Part shown: positions 36,218 to 47,707 of the stretch, piece after piece
How positions within the stretch are numbered: the first letter of the stretch is position 1
How the letters are laid out: each line of letters opens with the position of its first letter
From: Perkinsus marinus ATCC 50983
Taxonomy: Eukaryota > Perkinsozoa > Perkinsida > Perkinsidae
Assembly (NCBI RefSeq): GCF_000006405.1
Contig: NW_003217086.1
Coordinates: 9,061 to 73,060 of the forward strand
Direction: 5' to 3'
Length of the DNA stretch: 64,000 nt
Made by a program: the position numbers and the translations under genes
The notes under the pieces: generated by a model
Database searches by the model: none
What the model was told of the DNA's origin: nothing
What the model saw: only the letters and a program-made list of their open reading frames with translations

Positions 36218-36246
36218 TGTAGCAACACAGAGCCTGTGTTGCTACA
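36218..36246. repeat. Perfect hairpin, 13-bp arms, 3-nt loop
   Basis: TGTAGCAACACAG at 36218-36230 is the exact reverse complement of 36234-36246 around AGC. It lies 24 bases before the ATG of the CKK-domain gene, so it may fall in its promoter or 5' leader. Confidence 0.9.
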
Positions 36247-36269
36247 GGGTCTTGAAGGTTCACAATAGC

Positions 36270-39200
36270 ATGTCATCTACTAATACCGATCGGAGAATAT
36301 CTCTCTCGGAACGGTTGAAACAGATCAGGCAGCAGAGGCGGGCGCTGGAGGAACTAACGAGCAAAGATCACAGCGAACATGAGCCGGGTAAAGGCGGAAG
36401 TTCCTCCTAATGAAGGAACTCCCTTGATCTTTCAGAAACCTCCGTATCGTGCCAGTCCTCAACAAAGAGGGATGATTCGGCCAGAGCGAGCAGGTAGGAG
36501 CCTAGGTGACAGTTGACCTGACTGCTCGGAGCGATGGTTCATAGAGCATTTCAATCTCGTCTCTATCAGATTGAGCAATGGATGGGCGCGGTCAGAGCGG
36601 GGAGCGGTATCAGATACACTATCTCTCGGTAATTTACGTCTTTTAAAGACACGTTTATCTCTCAAAGTCCTCATCGAACCCGTTCTTAGGAATCAGCGCT
36701 GAGGAGTCTGCCGTGTCAAGTGCTCAGATTGCCGCCACCCCACCGTGAGGAGCATCTTTGTTACCAGTATGCCACTCGTTGCTCTAGAACTATCACCTAC
36801 ACTGTGTCTGCACCTAGCAAGGCTCTCATAACAGATCAATTACCCGTCGACATGATATTGCACTCACAATCGTCGAATCAGTCCAAGGAGGCGAGAGGTA
36901 CCGATGGTCTTCTGCCTCGGGAGGCATGCTGATGCCTCAGTGTCTGGTGATCTGCAGTCTCATCGCTGTGGACGGAGTGCTCAGTATACTGAAGGAGACG
37001 ATGATCAGGACTGTCAGGGCCCACCTGGGCAGTTATCACCCACAGCTGATGGAGTATCCCGGCGGCGAAGTTTGAGGGAGAGCCGGTATAACTTTGAACA
37101 TGAATGCGACAATCAAAGCTCTACTGTGACTACTACAGCTGAGCAATATCCCCACCGTGTGTCCGAGGAGAGGTCGCCGGAACAGTTGCAAGAGACACCT
37201 ATGAGCTATCTTGACGGTGCACAAGATGACCGTGGTGATTACCTGAACTCCTCTAGCAGTGGTCGGAGATCATTCTCCCCTGGTAAAACGGTGGTAGAGG
37301 CTCTCTGCCACCGTTCTCTACTAGAGAATGGCGCCGGTGATAGTGACGAGTCGAGCATTGAGTATCACGCTAAAGATGGGGAACAATCCACCACAGGCCC
37401 CATGTACTCTGATGAGCGGATAACCGAGGGAGGAGAGTATAGTGAGAGCTATGAGGTGAATTGCGTATATAGGGACGACGACGACAAGGATGGGCCTCCG
37501 GTCGAAGGTCAAGGCAGGGAAAATAGTGGAACCCTGGATGAGAGTGGTAGAGGAAAGCAGTCCGAGTATGAGGTGAAGTACGAGCCCTATCCCCACGATG
37601 TCGGATATGGAGATGAACGGCCGCAGAATTGGGCCGGCCGTCGGGATGCCGCAACCGAGCTGAAATAAACCCCAACGGCTTCGAAAATATCATTAGTCCT
37701 ACGTTATTGCGCCGAGAAGAAGATCATTCTACCTTCAAGCGAAGAGCAAATCCGGACCTTCGCAGCGTCCGGGACACATACGATGCTTGCAAGGGGAAGA
37801 AATTGGATAGTGAGCAGGGTGGGTCCATCAATGGGCTCAACAGGGAGAGTGAGGCCGAAGGAATAGCATCCTCCTTGGGATACTACAATAGGACGGTCTC
37901 TGATGAGTTGTATGATAGGATCGGCTATCAACAGACGTACTTACCAATCGAAGACCATGAGCGTAGCGAGCAGACCCATTACGCGCGATCGGAGGGAGAA
38001 GACGAAGAACAGAGTCAAGGATCGGTTGAGCAGTATGATGCTGTCGATACGGGTCACGGCGATACGGTTAGAGAGATGGGAAGTGAGCATCGCTCAGCGT
38101 ACAGCTATTGTGAGGCTCACAACGAAGTCGCCACGGACATGCAAGAGAAAGAAAATTGTGATGATGGTGCGGCAAGTTCGGCCAACAAGGAGCAGAGCTC
38201 TCAGGAGGATGGGGTCATCGTCCTTTCGCGGGGACATGATGGGAATACCAACTCGGCCGTTGGGACGCATGTCGATTGTTGGGGTGCCGCAGACCACAGG
38301 AGTGGGCATTCAGAAGAGGTCAGCAATATTGGGGAATCGAAGCCGAATGGACCTCGTCAGTACGACAAGCCCCATGTGCAGGAGGAGCGGGCAGCTCGAG
38401 AGAGGAAGCAAGCAGTCGACGAGAAACACGGAGAAGAGGTCGTGACTCAATCGATTACTGGCTGGCATCTCAGGGGTGAGTTCTGGTGTTCCGAGCGCGG
38501 GCCAGGTCCTTTCAGAGTCATTCGATCCAAGGAGCGATCCCTTTGCTCTCCCTGGAGTAGAGCTACTGGAGTTGTCAACTCGTGACGCATCAGCTGAGGT
38601 AACTTCGACTGACTTCAAGTGAGCTGCTCGTAGTCTTGAAGGTTGCCTAGGACACTCCTTCCTGTCAGCCCCTGTGAACTTCGTACAGAAGTCATTCGTG
38701 AGCCATGCGGGTTGTCCGAAATACGAGACTTTATCGCAGCGCAGATGTGGCAGGAGAGGACGGAGGTGAAGTTGCGGATGGAGGAGAGCCGAAGGCTTCG
38801 TGCAGTAGTTGTTGAGGAGCTGAGGAGACGCCCAGACGAAGCAAATAGGAGCGAGATTGAAGTGGAACGGTTTGATCCTGATGCTGCTACTAGCTTGCTC
38901 GATGCCACGACGGAGGAAAACGAGTCGGCTGAAGAGGAAACGGCTGATGATTATGTGGCGTATCGGACGAGAGGAGGAGTGCTAGTCGAGCTGGACCCTG
39001 ATATCAATAGATTTGGGGATCCTGAATCAAAGTCTATACTAGAGGACTTCGTGGAGCGGAAACAGCGAGAAGCTGAGCAATGGAAACGTTCTCCGATACA
39101 AGCCAGGCCGAGTTCAGCTGTGAGTATAGCTATGCCCCTCTATTGAGAACCGGTTGACTACCAATCTCTCATGGATTGAGTACATCTGATGGACTTATCG

Positions 39201-39963
39201 TCGGGTTTCGATAGAATCCTCAGGCTGTCGAGTCCATTTCACGACTATCACCAAGTGGGAGTTCAAGAACGCTGGCTCTATCAGAGGGACCTGGGAGCAG
39301 GCTGTCTCATGGTCTTCAGTAATCTCGCATCTCAATACGACAGCTTGCTTTTCGCGTGCTTTAGGCGTCCGTCCTCATCCGTATCGTCAGAGAGACACGC
39401 TCCTTTGAATCGTGTGAGTAGCATGCACTTACAAACCGCCAATTTGGGGGATAACAGGAAGATCGTCGTCAATGCCATAACTTGGGTATAAGGAGTGTCT
39501 GCCGCTCTGTCTGAGCTCTACCCTTGTCGCATTTCCAGGCTTTGCTCGGTGGTACTGTGAACCAAGAGAACAGGGAAGCAGTACTGAGTGCTACTATCAG
39601 CAGGTTCAAGAAATTAGTCATCCTGTTCAAGGACGAAGTCAGCGGACGTCAGGTTTATCGGTACACTTTGGTGTGCAACAAGCAAGAGGGAAGATGGGGC
39701 ATACGGATACTGTCCGTGCGGCCCATCTTGCCAACTTTATCTACATTCCTGTATCAGCAATCATTGAGATCTCTCGCATTTTTGTTCTCATTATGAGAAT
39801 CTCATATTAGAGTGTGCGGATCATCTATGCGTATTTCTGGCTCTTTTCTAAGTCTTGTCTGGTCGCTGACGAGACTAATACGCTAGAAGATGCCTCGGGC
39901 ATCTTCCCAGAACAAGTGCCCTCCTGTGCCATCATGCTTACCTACTCGCACTTCATCTCGTGA
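36270..39963 (+). CDS. Large disordered protein with C-terminal CKK domain (CAMSAP/Patronin-like)
   Basis: The CKK domain binds microtubule minus ends in CAMSAP/Patronin proteins. The ATG at 36270 begins MSSTNTDRRISLSERLKQIR. Several hundred residues of low-complexity acidic, Ser- and Glu-rich sequence follow (exons about 36900-37660 and 37680-38570), then a charged helical part (about 38690-39120: MWQERTEVKLRMEESRRLRA). The C-terminal exons read NRKIVVNAITW (about 39450), then after a short intron ALLGGTVNQENREAVLSATI, KKLVILFKDEVSGRQVYRYT (about 39540-39670). The last exon FPEQVPSCAIMLTYSHFIS ends at TGA 39961. NRK-I--NAI---LLGG-VN, then -ILFKD------YRYT and F-Q-P---M---- is the CKK pattern. 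No calponin-homology domain is seen. Exon joins in the middle are approximate, and a split into two genes cannot be excluded. Confidence 0.6.
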
Positions 39964-41550
39964 TCAACTTTTGGAGTCGCTGTTCTTGAGCCTGTCGATT
40001 CCTTTGTATTCGTCAGGGCACTCTACGGCTTCGATTCGGGTGAGCAAGCGTTCAGGCGCTTACATTCGATGTCTAGCTCCCCTGCTATTCTCGAGGAGCG
40101 CCATATATCGAAAGCCTACCGGTGGGAGCTCGCGATGTCAATCGAAGATGGCCATCAAAAATCTCTGCTGTTTCGTTAGATACACCTCCAGCACGAGATC
40201 ATTCAGGGAGATTCCTGGCCACCGTGCCTTGGACGCGGCGACTGACGCAGTTAGCCTCCGGCCACACCTATTGAAGGCCTCCGTCCGGCCGAGAAGCTAT
40301 ATATGACCATTTCCAAGTACCCTTCATGTCGTTACTCGTTGCACCTTGAGTTTCTCCAACCGTTGATTTATCAGAGAAGGGCGAAAGTTTCGCCGATAAT
40401 ATACAATGCATGGTTTCGCCGCGAAACCATGCGTTGTATATTATGTAGGGGAGATTTCAGCAGCAGAGATCAATTCACAGTAAGATTGAGTAGAACCTTG
40501 TCAAAATCACATTCCAGATGCTGGAGTCCATAAGAAATAATGTCTAATTTACGTATAGTCGATTTACATCTCAATCCATGTATATAACTTGTATTGTTCA
40601 GTCAAATAACTTTACTCTATCGCACAAACAGTTCGTCCGCAGTTTAACTGCTGTGAGCCTATGACAAAAGCAGGTTCGCGAATTCTTCGAGAATTCGACA
40701 ACTTCTGCGAAGTTTGGGTCATTCATATTTCAGTGCCAGTCAAGCCCTCTGGGCCAAGGGTCAGACTACTATAATCGAACTTCCCTGATCATTGACCTGA
40801 TGAGTTAGCAGTGCTAGCTACTCAACGTATTTTTGTGCAGCTCAGGCTGTGTCTCGCGCTTGCAAAGATTATAATCATCACTTCACCTACGGCTCCGTGG
40901 GAATAGAGGAATCTCCGGTATTACTGCAATTGCAGAGAAGAACTCGAGGAATTTTTCGAGAGGCATTCTCTTATGAGTTCCTCCGCATTCCCCAACTACT
41001 GACTAGCAACGAGAACCCGAGCGGATGAAAGGGTTCGAACACAATGGGAAGATAACGAACCTTATGCAATGAGCCTTGTGAAGTTGCGATCTACGAACAA
41101 TATAAATTTCGGTCATACACTCAATATCAAATTGATTGGAATAGTCGGAACCTTTCAACGAGATTTCAGTGATCAGCATCAGACACGGGAGCGCGCGCCG
41201 GAACGGTTTTATGTCACTATGGAACTACCATGATGGTAGTCCCATGATAGGACCTTTGAATGAGGTAGTGGCGACGCCTATTCCAGTAGAGTAATTCGAA
41301 CATCCACGTAGAAGCTCGGAATATCCTGTCACTGAGTAAGTGTCAACATCGGAATATCCTGGCAATAAGCTCTGGGGATCTCAGGGTTAGGAATACTTTA
41401 AGTGAAAGCCTCGTATTACACCCGAATATCTTACGGTCCCACAAAAGGTATAGGCCCTTCATCATCATGTCCAATCGATGGCCGCCGCTGAACTAGTGCA
41501 CATGATAGTTGGCTATACTTGGATCATCAGTTATTTCACACGTGTTAACC
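39964..41550. other. Intergenic with near-perfect hairpin
   Basis: No gene supported. It holds the 24-bp hairpin at 40396-40444 and an 8-bp hairpin near 41225-41241 (ACTACCAT-G-ATGGTAGT). Confidence 0.45.
40396..40444. repeat. Near-perfect hairpin, 24-bp arms, 1-nt loop
   Basis: 40396-40419 and 40421-40444 are reverse complements except one T-G wobble position, around a single C at 40420. It lies about 430 bases past the stop of the CKK-domain gene. Confidence 0.95.
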
Positions 41551-42465
41551 ATGCGGATCATCCGATTAGCCCCCGTGTTCGTCTCCATCATATGTACGGT
41601 CGGTCAGGATACCGACTCGTGCTCTACGCCTGATGGCGCTAATGTCGGACGAGGGCCGACCCTCTTCAACAACCTCAATACATGTGTAACTACAACGGGT
41701 GGCTTCAACGATGCTGCTCTCGAATGCGTAGCGGCAAGCACCAACATCAGCGAGCTGTGTGCAAGTTGCTACTTCGAACTCTATTCGTGCGGTGCAACGA
41801 CGTGCCAGCAGCCCTGCACGGAGCAATTCTCTGCAGACTGTGTCGGTTGCAGCATGAATGTATGCGGCGATGAGCTGCAGGTCTGTACAGGGACGCCCGG
41901 AGCTGTCCTCCCACCTCCCTTCACTACAAGCGATTTGACGTTGCCCACATCGGCTCCCGACGGTTCTGTTGTCAATCGGGTTCCCCATGGCCTATACGTT
42001 CTACCCGATTCAGACGAAGTTCATGTTTCGGTGAATATCGATAACGTTGCCACCACTCTCGATACTGTCATTAAGATCAATACGGACTCTCCGCTCATCC
42101 CACGAATAGATTCTCAGTGTGCTGACATGCCCTACACTTTCGATGCGAACAGGTCAGCAATCGCTGTGGACTTCGCCGAAGCGGTCTGTCTCAAGAGCGT
42201 CTATGATGACCTACGCACCGTGGCCCCTGGGCTACCGGTGAGTCTGTTAACGATGCAGTACGACAAGGCCGCTAACACTCTATCCATGCCGTTGCTATCT
42301 GTATTCGTGCTCGAGAAAGATTCTAACACTTCTAGTCCCATACCTCCGTCGAACTCTTCAACCACCGTGCCTCCACTGGGTGCGGAGAATCCGAACTTAT
42401 CAGCGTCTACTGACGCCATGTGTCTGTCGTTATCCTGTTTTCTCACTATACTTCTTTCTTTTTGA
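41551..42465 (+). CDS. Cys-rich secreted protein, probable GPI-anchored surface protein
   Basis: Single exon. The ATG at 41551 gives signal peptide MRIIRLAPVFVSIICTVGQ; an in-frame upstream ATG-less extension to 41509 exists but places the signal internally. About residues 22-120 hold 14 or more cysteines in a compact block (LCASCYFELYSCGATTCQQP, CVGCSMNVCGDELQVC). The C-terminal half is hydrophilic, with predicted N-glycosylation sequons (Asn-Thr-Ser, Asn-Ser-Ser). The last 16 residues (AMCLSLSCFLTILLSF) are hydrophobic with no basic tail, as in GPI-anchor signals. I do not recognise the family. Confidence 0.7.
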   Translation: MRIIRLAPVFVSIICTVGQDTDSCSTPDGANVGRGPTLFNNLNTCVTTTGGFNDAALECVAASTNISELCASCYFELYSCGATTCQQPCTEQFSADCVGCSMNVCGDELQVCTGTPGAVLPPPFTTSDLTLPTSAPDGSVVNRVPHGLYVLPDSDEVHVSVNIDNVATTLDTVIKINTDSPLIPRIDSQCADMPYTFDANRSAIAVDFAEAVCLKSVYDDLRTVAPGLPVSLLTMQYDKAANTLSMPLLSVFVLEKDSNTSSPIPPSNSSTTVPPLGAENPNLSASTDAMCLSLSCFLTILLSF

Positions 42466-42709
42466 ATTCAATCCTGTGAAAAGTATTCGATATTCTCAGT
42501 GTGGTGATCGTTATATATACAGTAAGTACTCGATATTCCATAGGCAAGTATAGATGGATATGCAGATCATATGCGGATGTTGCGTTTGGTTGTACGAGTA
42601 TCATACAGGAAAGTGCACCTTAGGGTGATATCATTGATAGGAATTACTAAGCAGCGCAAGATAGTGTTGGGTAATATATGAAAAAAAGCGACATGTACAT
42701 GAGTTGGTG

Positions 42710-45700
42710 CTATTCCTCACCAATCGCCTCAACTTGTTGCTCGTGGAGTTTCTCAACCCGCCTAAATGACATGGGAGAATAAGAAGATTTCTGTTCTCCA
42801 CACGACCCACTCATAAACATCATTTGCTGCTCTTTGAAGATCATCAACCATTTGGAGACACTCATGCATCTCAGTTGACACCTGATACCAATTCATCTTG
42901 GAGAAAGACCAGGTATAGTTACGTCGATGCCCATTGTCTGTATCTTGAACAAGGCTTTTCCGGCCATGTGCTCGATAGAGGGCATTATCTCCTCAGAGGA
43001 CTTCATCAATCTTCGTGAGATCATCAATGCCTGAATGGGAGACCTTGGTATCAACGAACAACTTCCATGGTTACCGCTAGGCGGATAGCCGCGGTAACTC
43101 ACCAGACTTCTCCGATCGGTTGACACGCTGGCACGTTTTAGATCAGCAACGGCTTGGTCCATGTCGAACTCGGTGGGGTCTTGCATGCCATCAGTCATCC
43201 CAATAGACACTTCAAGAGGTTCTCCTGTGCCACTTCGAGCAGCGCTCTGCAATGAAGTGAATGATAGACGGAATCGCAGAGTAGTGTAATCCACCCTAGT
43301 CGCATCCTTCCCGTTATTGGCTTTGTAGAAGATCTTAGCGTAAATACTGGGAGCATACCGGGCGAGTCTCCTCTTCACTTTCAACTTAACCATGAACCAT
43401 TTCTTGAGCTGCGCCACGAAGGACATCCTGAAGGTATTTATAAGGACAGCAAGTAGCGTAGGATGGACGAAGATGTGAGGCTCGACTCATCGCCTACACA
43501 TCGTTCTCTCCCTCCTCAATGCCTCTACCATTCGATACCTGATCGGACCGCAACCTACAGCCGGCAAAGAACGGGCGATTCCCCCGCTTACCTCATCACT
43601 GAGTCCAGCTAGGATGATGGCGAACATTTGGTTGGCCAGAAGGAAGTACACAACCACAACGTAGAAAAGCACTGCGACGGTCCCTACCTGCCGAGACACT
43701 ATCGCTTCGGGGAAGGTGACATTCCACTCACCACTGGTCTCTCAGCATAAATAAGATTCAGATCAGCATCTCTCAGGAAGCCGCGGGACAAGAAGAGGAA
43801 TGTCTTCCCGAAAGTGGACAACTGAATGATGGTGGTCGGTCAAGGCAAATCATCGCGCCTGTACCTCATTGATGGAAGCCCCAAAAGCAACGTTGAACGC
43901 CGTGACAAAAGCGACGAATGTCGTGACGAACAGAACGATAAATGCTCCCCATTGCCGACAACCACCACGGAGCGACTTCAGTAGAAGTTTGATGTGAGGT
44001 AGAGGGGCGATGAACTTGAATAACTTGAGAAATATAGAAACTGGAGCAAACGATCTCCTACGAATCTTGGTGCTCGCCACCTACGTGCGGTCAGCGCGTA
44101 GATCTGCTCCGTTAACTGATTGTCAAGTGCAATCTGCTGCAGGTCAGTGTAAACATTGGAGTCCTGGAGTTCAAGGACTCCGAACTGTATTGCCGGCGGA
44201 GCGAAGTTATTCGTCCCGACGTCTAGGTTCTAGGAGTAGTTTTGCAGTGATAGTTGTAATGATTCTAGCATTACCGATGTCGTTGCGGATCCGGTGGTGT
44301 ACGTGATGCGTGTTGCAGGAGTCGCTGAATAGATCTTGAGGCGAATTGCAAAGGCGGCGATGAGGAACACAAGCACGATCCAGTCTATGATATTCCACGG
44401 GTCTCTGTGAACAACAGTGCATCTTTTTGAACGATTAAATAGCTCTCTAGCGAGAAAGCGCCAGGGAGGGGATGAAAGCTTCTCAACATTTACTTGAAGT
44501 ATTTCCACCGGGCCTTGGCAAGCTCTGTGGCTGCCTCTGCAACGTAGTAAAGCATGAACATGACAACGATTACTTCTCCTGCCGTGGTCATAATTCTCAA
44601 TACGGACGCGACCGGTCTCACCGAAAGTTGTCATCCACTCGCCGATACTTCCGATGCCCTCAGGGGTGAGGAAAACCCTAGGCTGTAGGGTAGTGACGTG
44701 GACCTCGGGTGAGACCAGCCCAGATGGACTGAACTCTATCGTAACGAGCACCTAGTATATAATGAGAGACCAGATGGATGTGGCAGGTTGCCTCACCACA
44801 CCGAAGAGACCGAGGTTATTGTTCCAGACGCCCATCTCTAAGAACACCGCTCGAGTCGATAAATCGACGAAGTTGGCGATCTGGAGGAGTTCTGTTCGCC
44901 TGTCATAATCATCGGGATCGGTGGGTAGCTGCACCATGTATCCACCCGGAGGATACGTGGCGAACCTGACCTCTCGTCATTCAGAATTCACAGGTCTCGA
45001 ACTGCTACTTTCCTTTATGGTTAGGAAGACTAGTGCTGACACCGTTGCTGTCAGTCGTAGCGTCATCATACTCGAACCAAATGTATCTATAAGGCCATGG
45101 AAGCCCCAGGGTTGGTCTTGGACAATAACCTGGCGTCGATCGCATTCCTCTGTATCTCTTCATCAGTCGGAACTTCTGTTGTCGCGGATTGCACGACTTC
45201 TTCACCTGCCTCATTAGGCTCCCGAACATTTCTATGCGCCAAGTTACCACGGCCGAGCTTAATCACATCGTCTATGGTAATTGACTGGCCAGTATCGTCG
45301 ATGAGCTTCACGCCGTATGGCTCCTTCTGCATGTTCGAACCGGAGAACGGACCGAAGCAAGTTATCGTCCACAACGAGAACATAGAACCGCCCTGAAGCC
45401 GTGCTTCACATATGATGCGAAGGTTCGCCGCAACACCTCGCAGCCTTGCGACGCCGTAACACGTTGCTGCCTCAGTCTAGGGGAACCGAACATCCAATTA
45501 TCAGCATCGATTGGTATTAAAGCCGCCCCACCCGAACTGCTCAGCAGATCTCGGGCAAGCTGGGCATCAACATTCTCGGGGAACAGAGCCCTCCGTAGGC
45601 CTTGCCGTATATACTGAGACACTCCGTGATCCGAGCTCACAGCGCTTTTTGATCTCGCCAGTACTCTCCAGAATGATGGTTGATCATGAACCTCTCTGAG

Positions 45701-46138
45701 CATACCATTAGCCGAGAATTTATCGCGCACTGGCAAAGGGCATCAGGTGATGCGCTCAATCCATTGAGATGAGACGCTTTCCTTACGATGCTGAGTCAAG
45801 CTGACTGTGTTCTGGTTGAGGCTCGCCAGTACTGTAACAGTGAAGGTTATCATAAAGATCAGAAACATGACGAAAAATACCCACGGTTTGATGCATATTC
45901 GAGTGGATACTCCGTGCCTGAAGTGAAGTTGGCACTAGTATCTAGTTCCTCCCCCACTCATTTACGTGGGCTTCTTCATCTCCTTTGGTGCGGTTACTGT
46001 AGGTACCAGTAGCTGAGAGGTTGGCCGTATAGTCGCCCGTTGAGTTCGAAGTAAATTCCGTGGTAGGGAGAATCGTGGCTTTCGGGATTCCATGAGAGAT
46101 TGACTCACCTGCAATGTATAGCAGTTCAGCGGTTGTGT
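42710..46138 (-). CDS. Polycystin-2/TRPP-like cation channel, multi-exon, 5' end unresolved
   Basis: Landmarks from N to C: THGVSTRICIKPW leading into S1 (VFFVMFLIFMITFTVTVLAS, about 45850); the polycystin extracellular domain (REVHDQPSFWRVLAR, FGSPRLRQQRV, TITCFGPF); GGYMVQLP and FVDLSTRAVFLEMGVWNNNL (about 44950-44800), a block typical of PKD2; S2 (VIVVMFMLYYVAEAATELAK); S3 (DPWNIIDWIVLVFLIAAFAI); S4-S5 (IFLKLFKFIAPLPHIKLLLK, AFIVLFVTTFVAFVTAFNVA); pore (TFGKTFLFLSRGFLRDADLN, about 43790); S6 (FYVVVVYFLLANQMFAIILA). A cytosolic tail with helical segments ends RVEKLHEQQVEAIGEE at TAG 42710. Introns are about 45-60 bases. The most upstream codons (TTAELLYIA) splice to APKEMKKPTHGVSTR, but no ATG is seen before the minisatellite at 46166, so the first exon is missing or lies beyond it. 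Confidence 0.82.
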
Positions 46139-46165
46139 TGGACACTGTTTGAACTCGAGAGATTT

Positions 46166-46440
46166 CTCTGGGTGGGGCGGCTATGCCACCACCGCAGGAT
46201 ATGCCTTAGCGCAATCAATTTCCCCGGGTGGGGCGGCTATGCCACCACACCAGGATATGCCTTACGGCAATCAGTTCCTCAGGCGGGGCGGCTATGCCAT
46301 TACTTCCAGATATAACTCAGTACAATCAATTCCTCAGGCGGGGCGGCTATGCCATTACTTCCAGATATGACTTAGTACGATCAATTCCTCGGGCGGGGCG
46401 GCTATGCCACTACTCCAAGATATACCCTAGTACAGAATAA
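46166..46440. repeat. 55-56-bp minisatellite array, about 5 copies (plus-strand GGGGCGGCTATGCC)
   Basis: The core GGGGCGGCTATGCC starts at 46174, 46230, 46285, 46340 and 46395. The unit is the reverse complement of the 34956-35275 array: GGCATAGCCGCCCC against GGCATAACCGCCCC, with matching flanks such as GATCAATT. It lies just upstream of the first visible exon of the polycystin-like gene. Confidence 0.93.
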
Positions 46441-46672
46441 TGATGGCCAATCACCCATAAGGATTAATTATAGGGGACTTATCACGATGGTGAGGAATCC
46501 ACCCCTGGTGGAATCCTCATTCGTCTTCAGAATGACTCAGCTAGGCACCACAATGATTCATTCAAGCGTTAAAAGATTCATTGGTGACGCGTGAACAACA
46601 CTGTAAAAGCTAGACAGTAGTACTCCCCCGGTTTGTGCGTACCATGACGCACAACGCCAAATCGTGAAGTCA

Positions 46673-46677
46673 TCGCG
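46673..46677. repeat. Target-site duplication, left copy
   Basis: TCGCG directly before the LTR, matched by TCGCG at 48780-48784 directly after the other LTR. Confidence 0.9.
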
Positions 46678-46860
46678 TGTTGAGGTTATGAGCAACACAA
46701 CAGAACTTGAGCCAAGATGGCTACGTTAATAACAGACCCCTCCTCTAGAACTTCTGCTACAAGTGCCTCTATAAGATTATGATAATAGCTAACGGCAAGA
46801 CTAGACTCTTGCACTCTTGCTATTCCTCTATAAAGATCAAGTAGTAAAGATTTCTCTACA
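46678..46860 (-). repeat. 3' LTR (183 bp)
   Basis: Plus-strand copy begins TGTTGAGG and ends CTCTACA; identical by eye to 48597-48779. It contains a near-match to the spliced leader at 46706-46727. Confidence 0.95.
46706..46727 (-). other. Spliced-leader-like sequence in 3' LTR
   Basis: On the minus strand the last 20 bases read CGTAGCCATCTTGGCTCAAG, preceded by AA. Against the alveolate leader beginning ACCG this is 21 of 22 matches, with C to A at position 2. The following bases are TTCTG, not a GT donor. Confidence 0.85.
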
Positions 46861-46882
46861 TCTCGGTCCCCCAAGGTGGCGG

Positions 46883-47707
46883 CTATAGAGCAGACACCTT
46901 CCTCGAAGACTCATCAGAAAGCTGCGTAGGACTTTTCAACTTTAGAACTGATATTCCTTTTGGATCGACAGCAATGGTCGCAGGAATATGCGGGGGACCT
47001 CCTATCTTCAAAATACCATCAGAAGTGAAATACATAGGTACAACAGTTCTATGGTCATCAAGAAGCTTATATTCATGGACAAGAAGAAGATCATCATTAG
47101 TCCATGAGACCTTACTACCAACTCTCACCGTACCATCTTCATCTTTCCAGGCTAGGAAAGTGTGACCAGAAGACACAATTCGCACTCGCCTCTTAAGTGG
47201 AAGGTCTTCCGCGATAGGTGGAGATGACAGTCTCTCCCTTTTATGACCTCTGGGGATAGATGAAGGCAGATGGTCTTCATCTGGCTCACCAAACTGATGT
47301 TCATCTTCCGAGCTGAAATAGGGCTTCAAATGATCCTTGTGGAAGACCTGTCGAGTACCGTCAGGAAGTTGAACCTCATAACATTGCCCGCCAATTGGAC
47401 CCATAATGACACCCCTAATCCACTGGGAATCCAATTTATGTTGGGGCTTACGATATACGCAGACAGATTCGCCTCGAACATAATGTTCTCGTACCTCTGG
47501 GCCTTTACTCTTCTCTCTTGATCTAGTCCATGCATCCGACCAAACGCTTAATAGCTGTCGACGATGGCGATCCAACCGAGATATCTCAGAGAGTATGGTC
47601 GAGACTCTAGCCTTGTTAGGGAAGGAAATAAGTGATGTCACATCCTCATGAGTTAGCGGCTCCTTCAGAACTTGACTACGAATCGAAACGTCAAAAGGGA
47701 GCCTCAA
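46883..47707 (-). pseudogene. Integrase C-terminal fragment of the LTR element
   Basis: A 274-codon frame opening inside the end of the integrase core (in-frame upstream residues AYKLGISPHEILFGFKLRLP are typical of the core's last segment), followed by a chromo/GPY-F-like C-terminal domain (WIRGVIMGPIGGQCYEVQLP, then VFHKDHLKPYF). A basic linker (LPLKRRVRI) and a further roughly 90-residue tail end in SSRKVSAL 22 bases from the LTR. The catalytic DDE residues are absent. The frame is offset by one base from gag. Confidence 0.75.

Noticed and set aside
46138-46145. Apparent start of the polycystin-like gene
   Set aside because: The codon is GTG, not ATG, and a splice acceptor is the better explanation; the true first exon was not found.
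46700-46730. Possibility that the leader match is a genuine SL RNA gene
   Set aside because: No GT donor, no Sm-like site and no snRNA-like layout follow it; it is inside an LTR.
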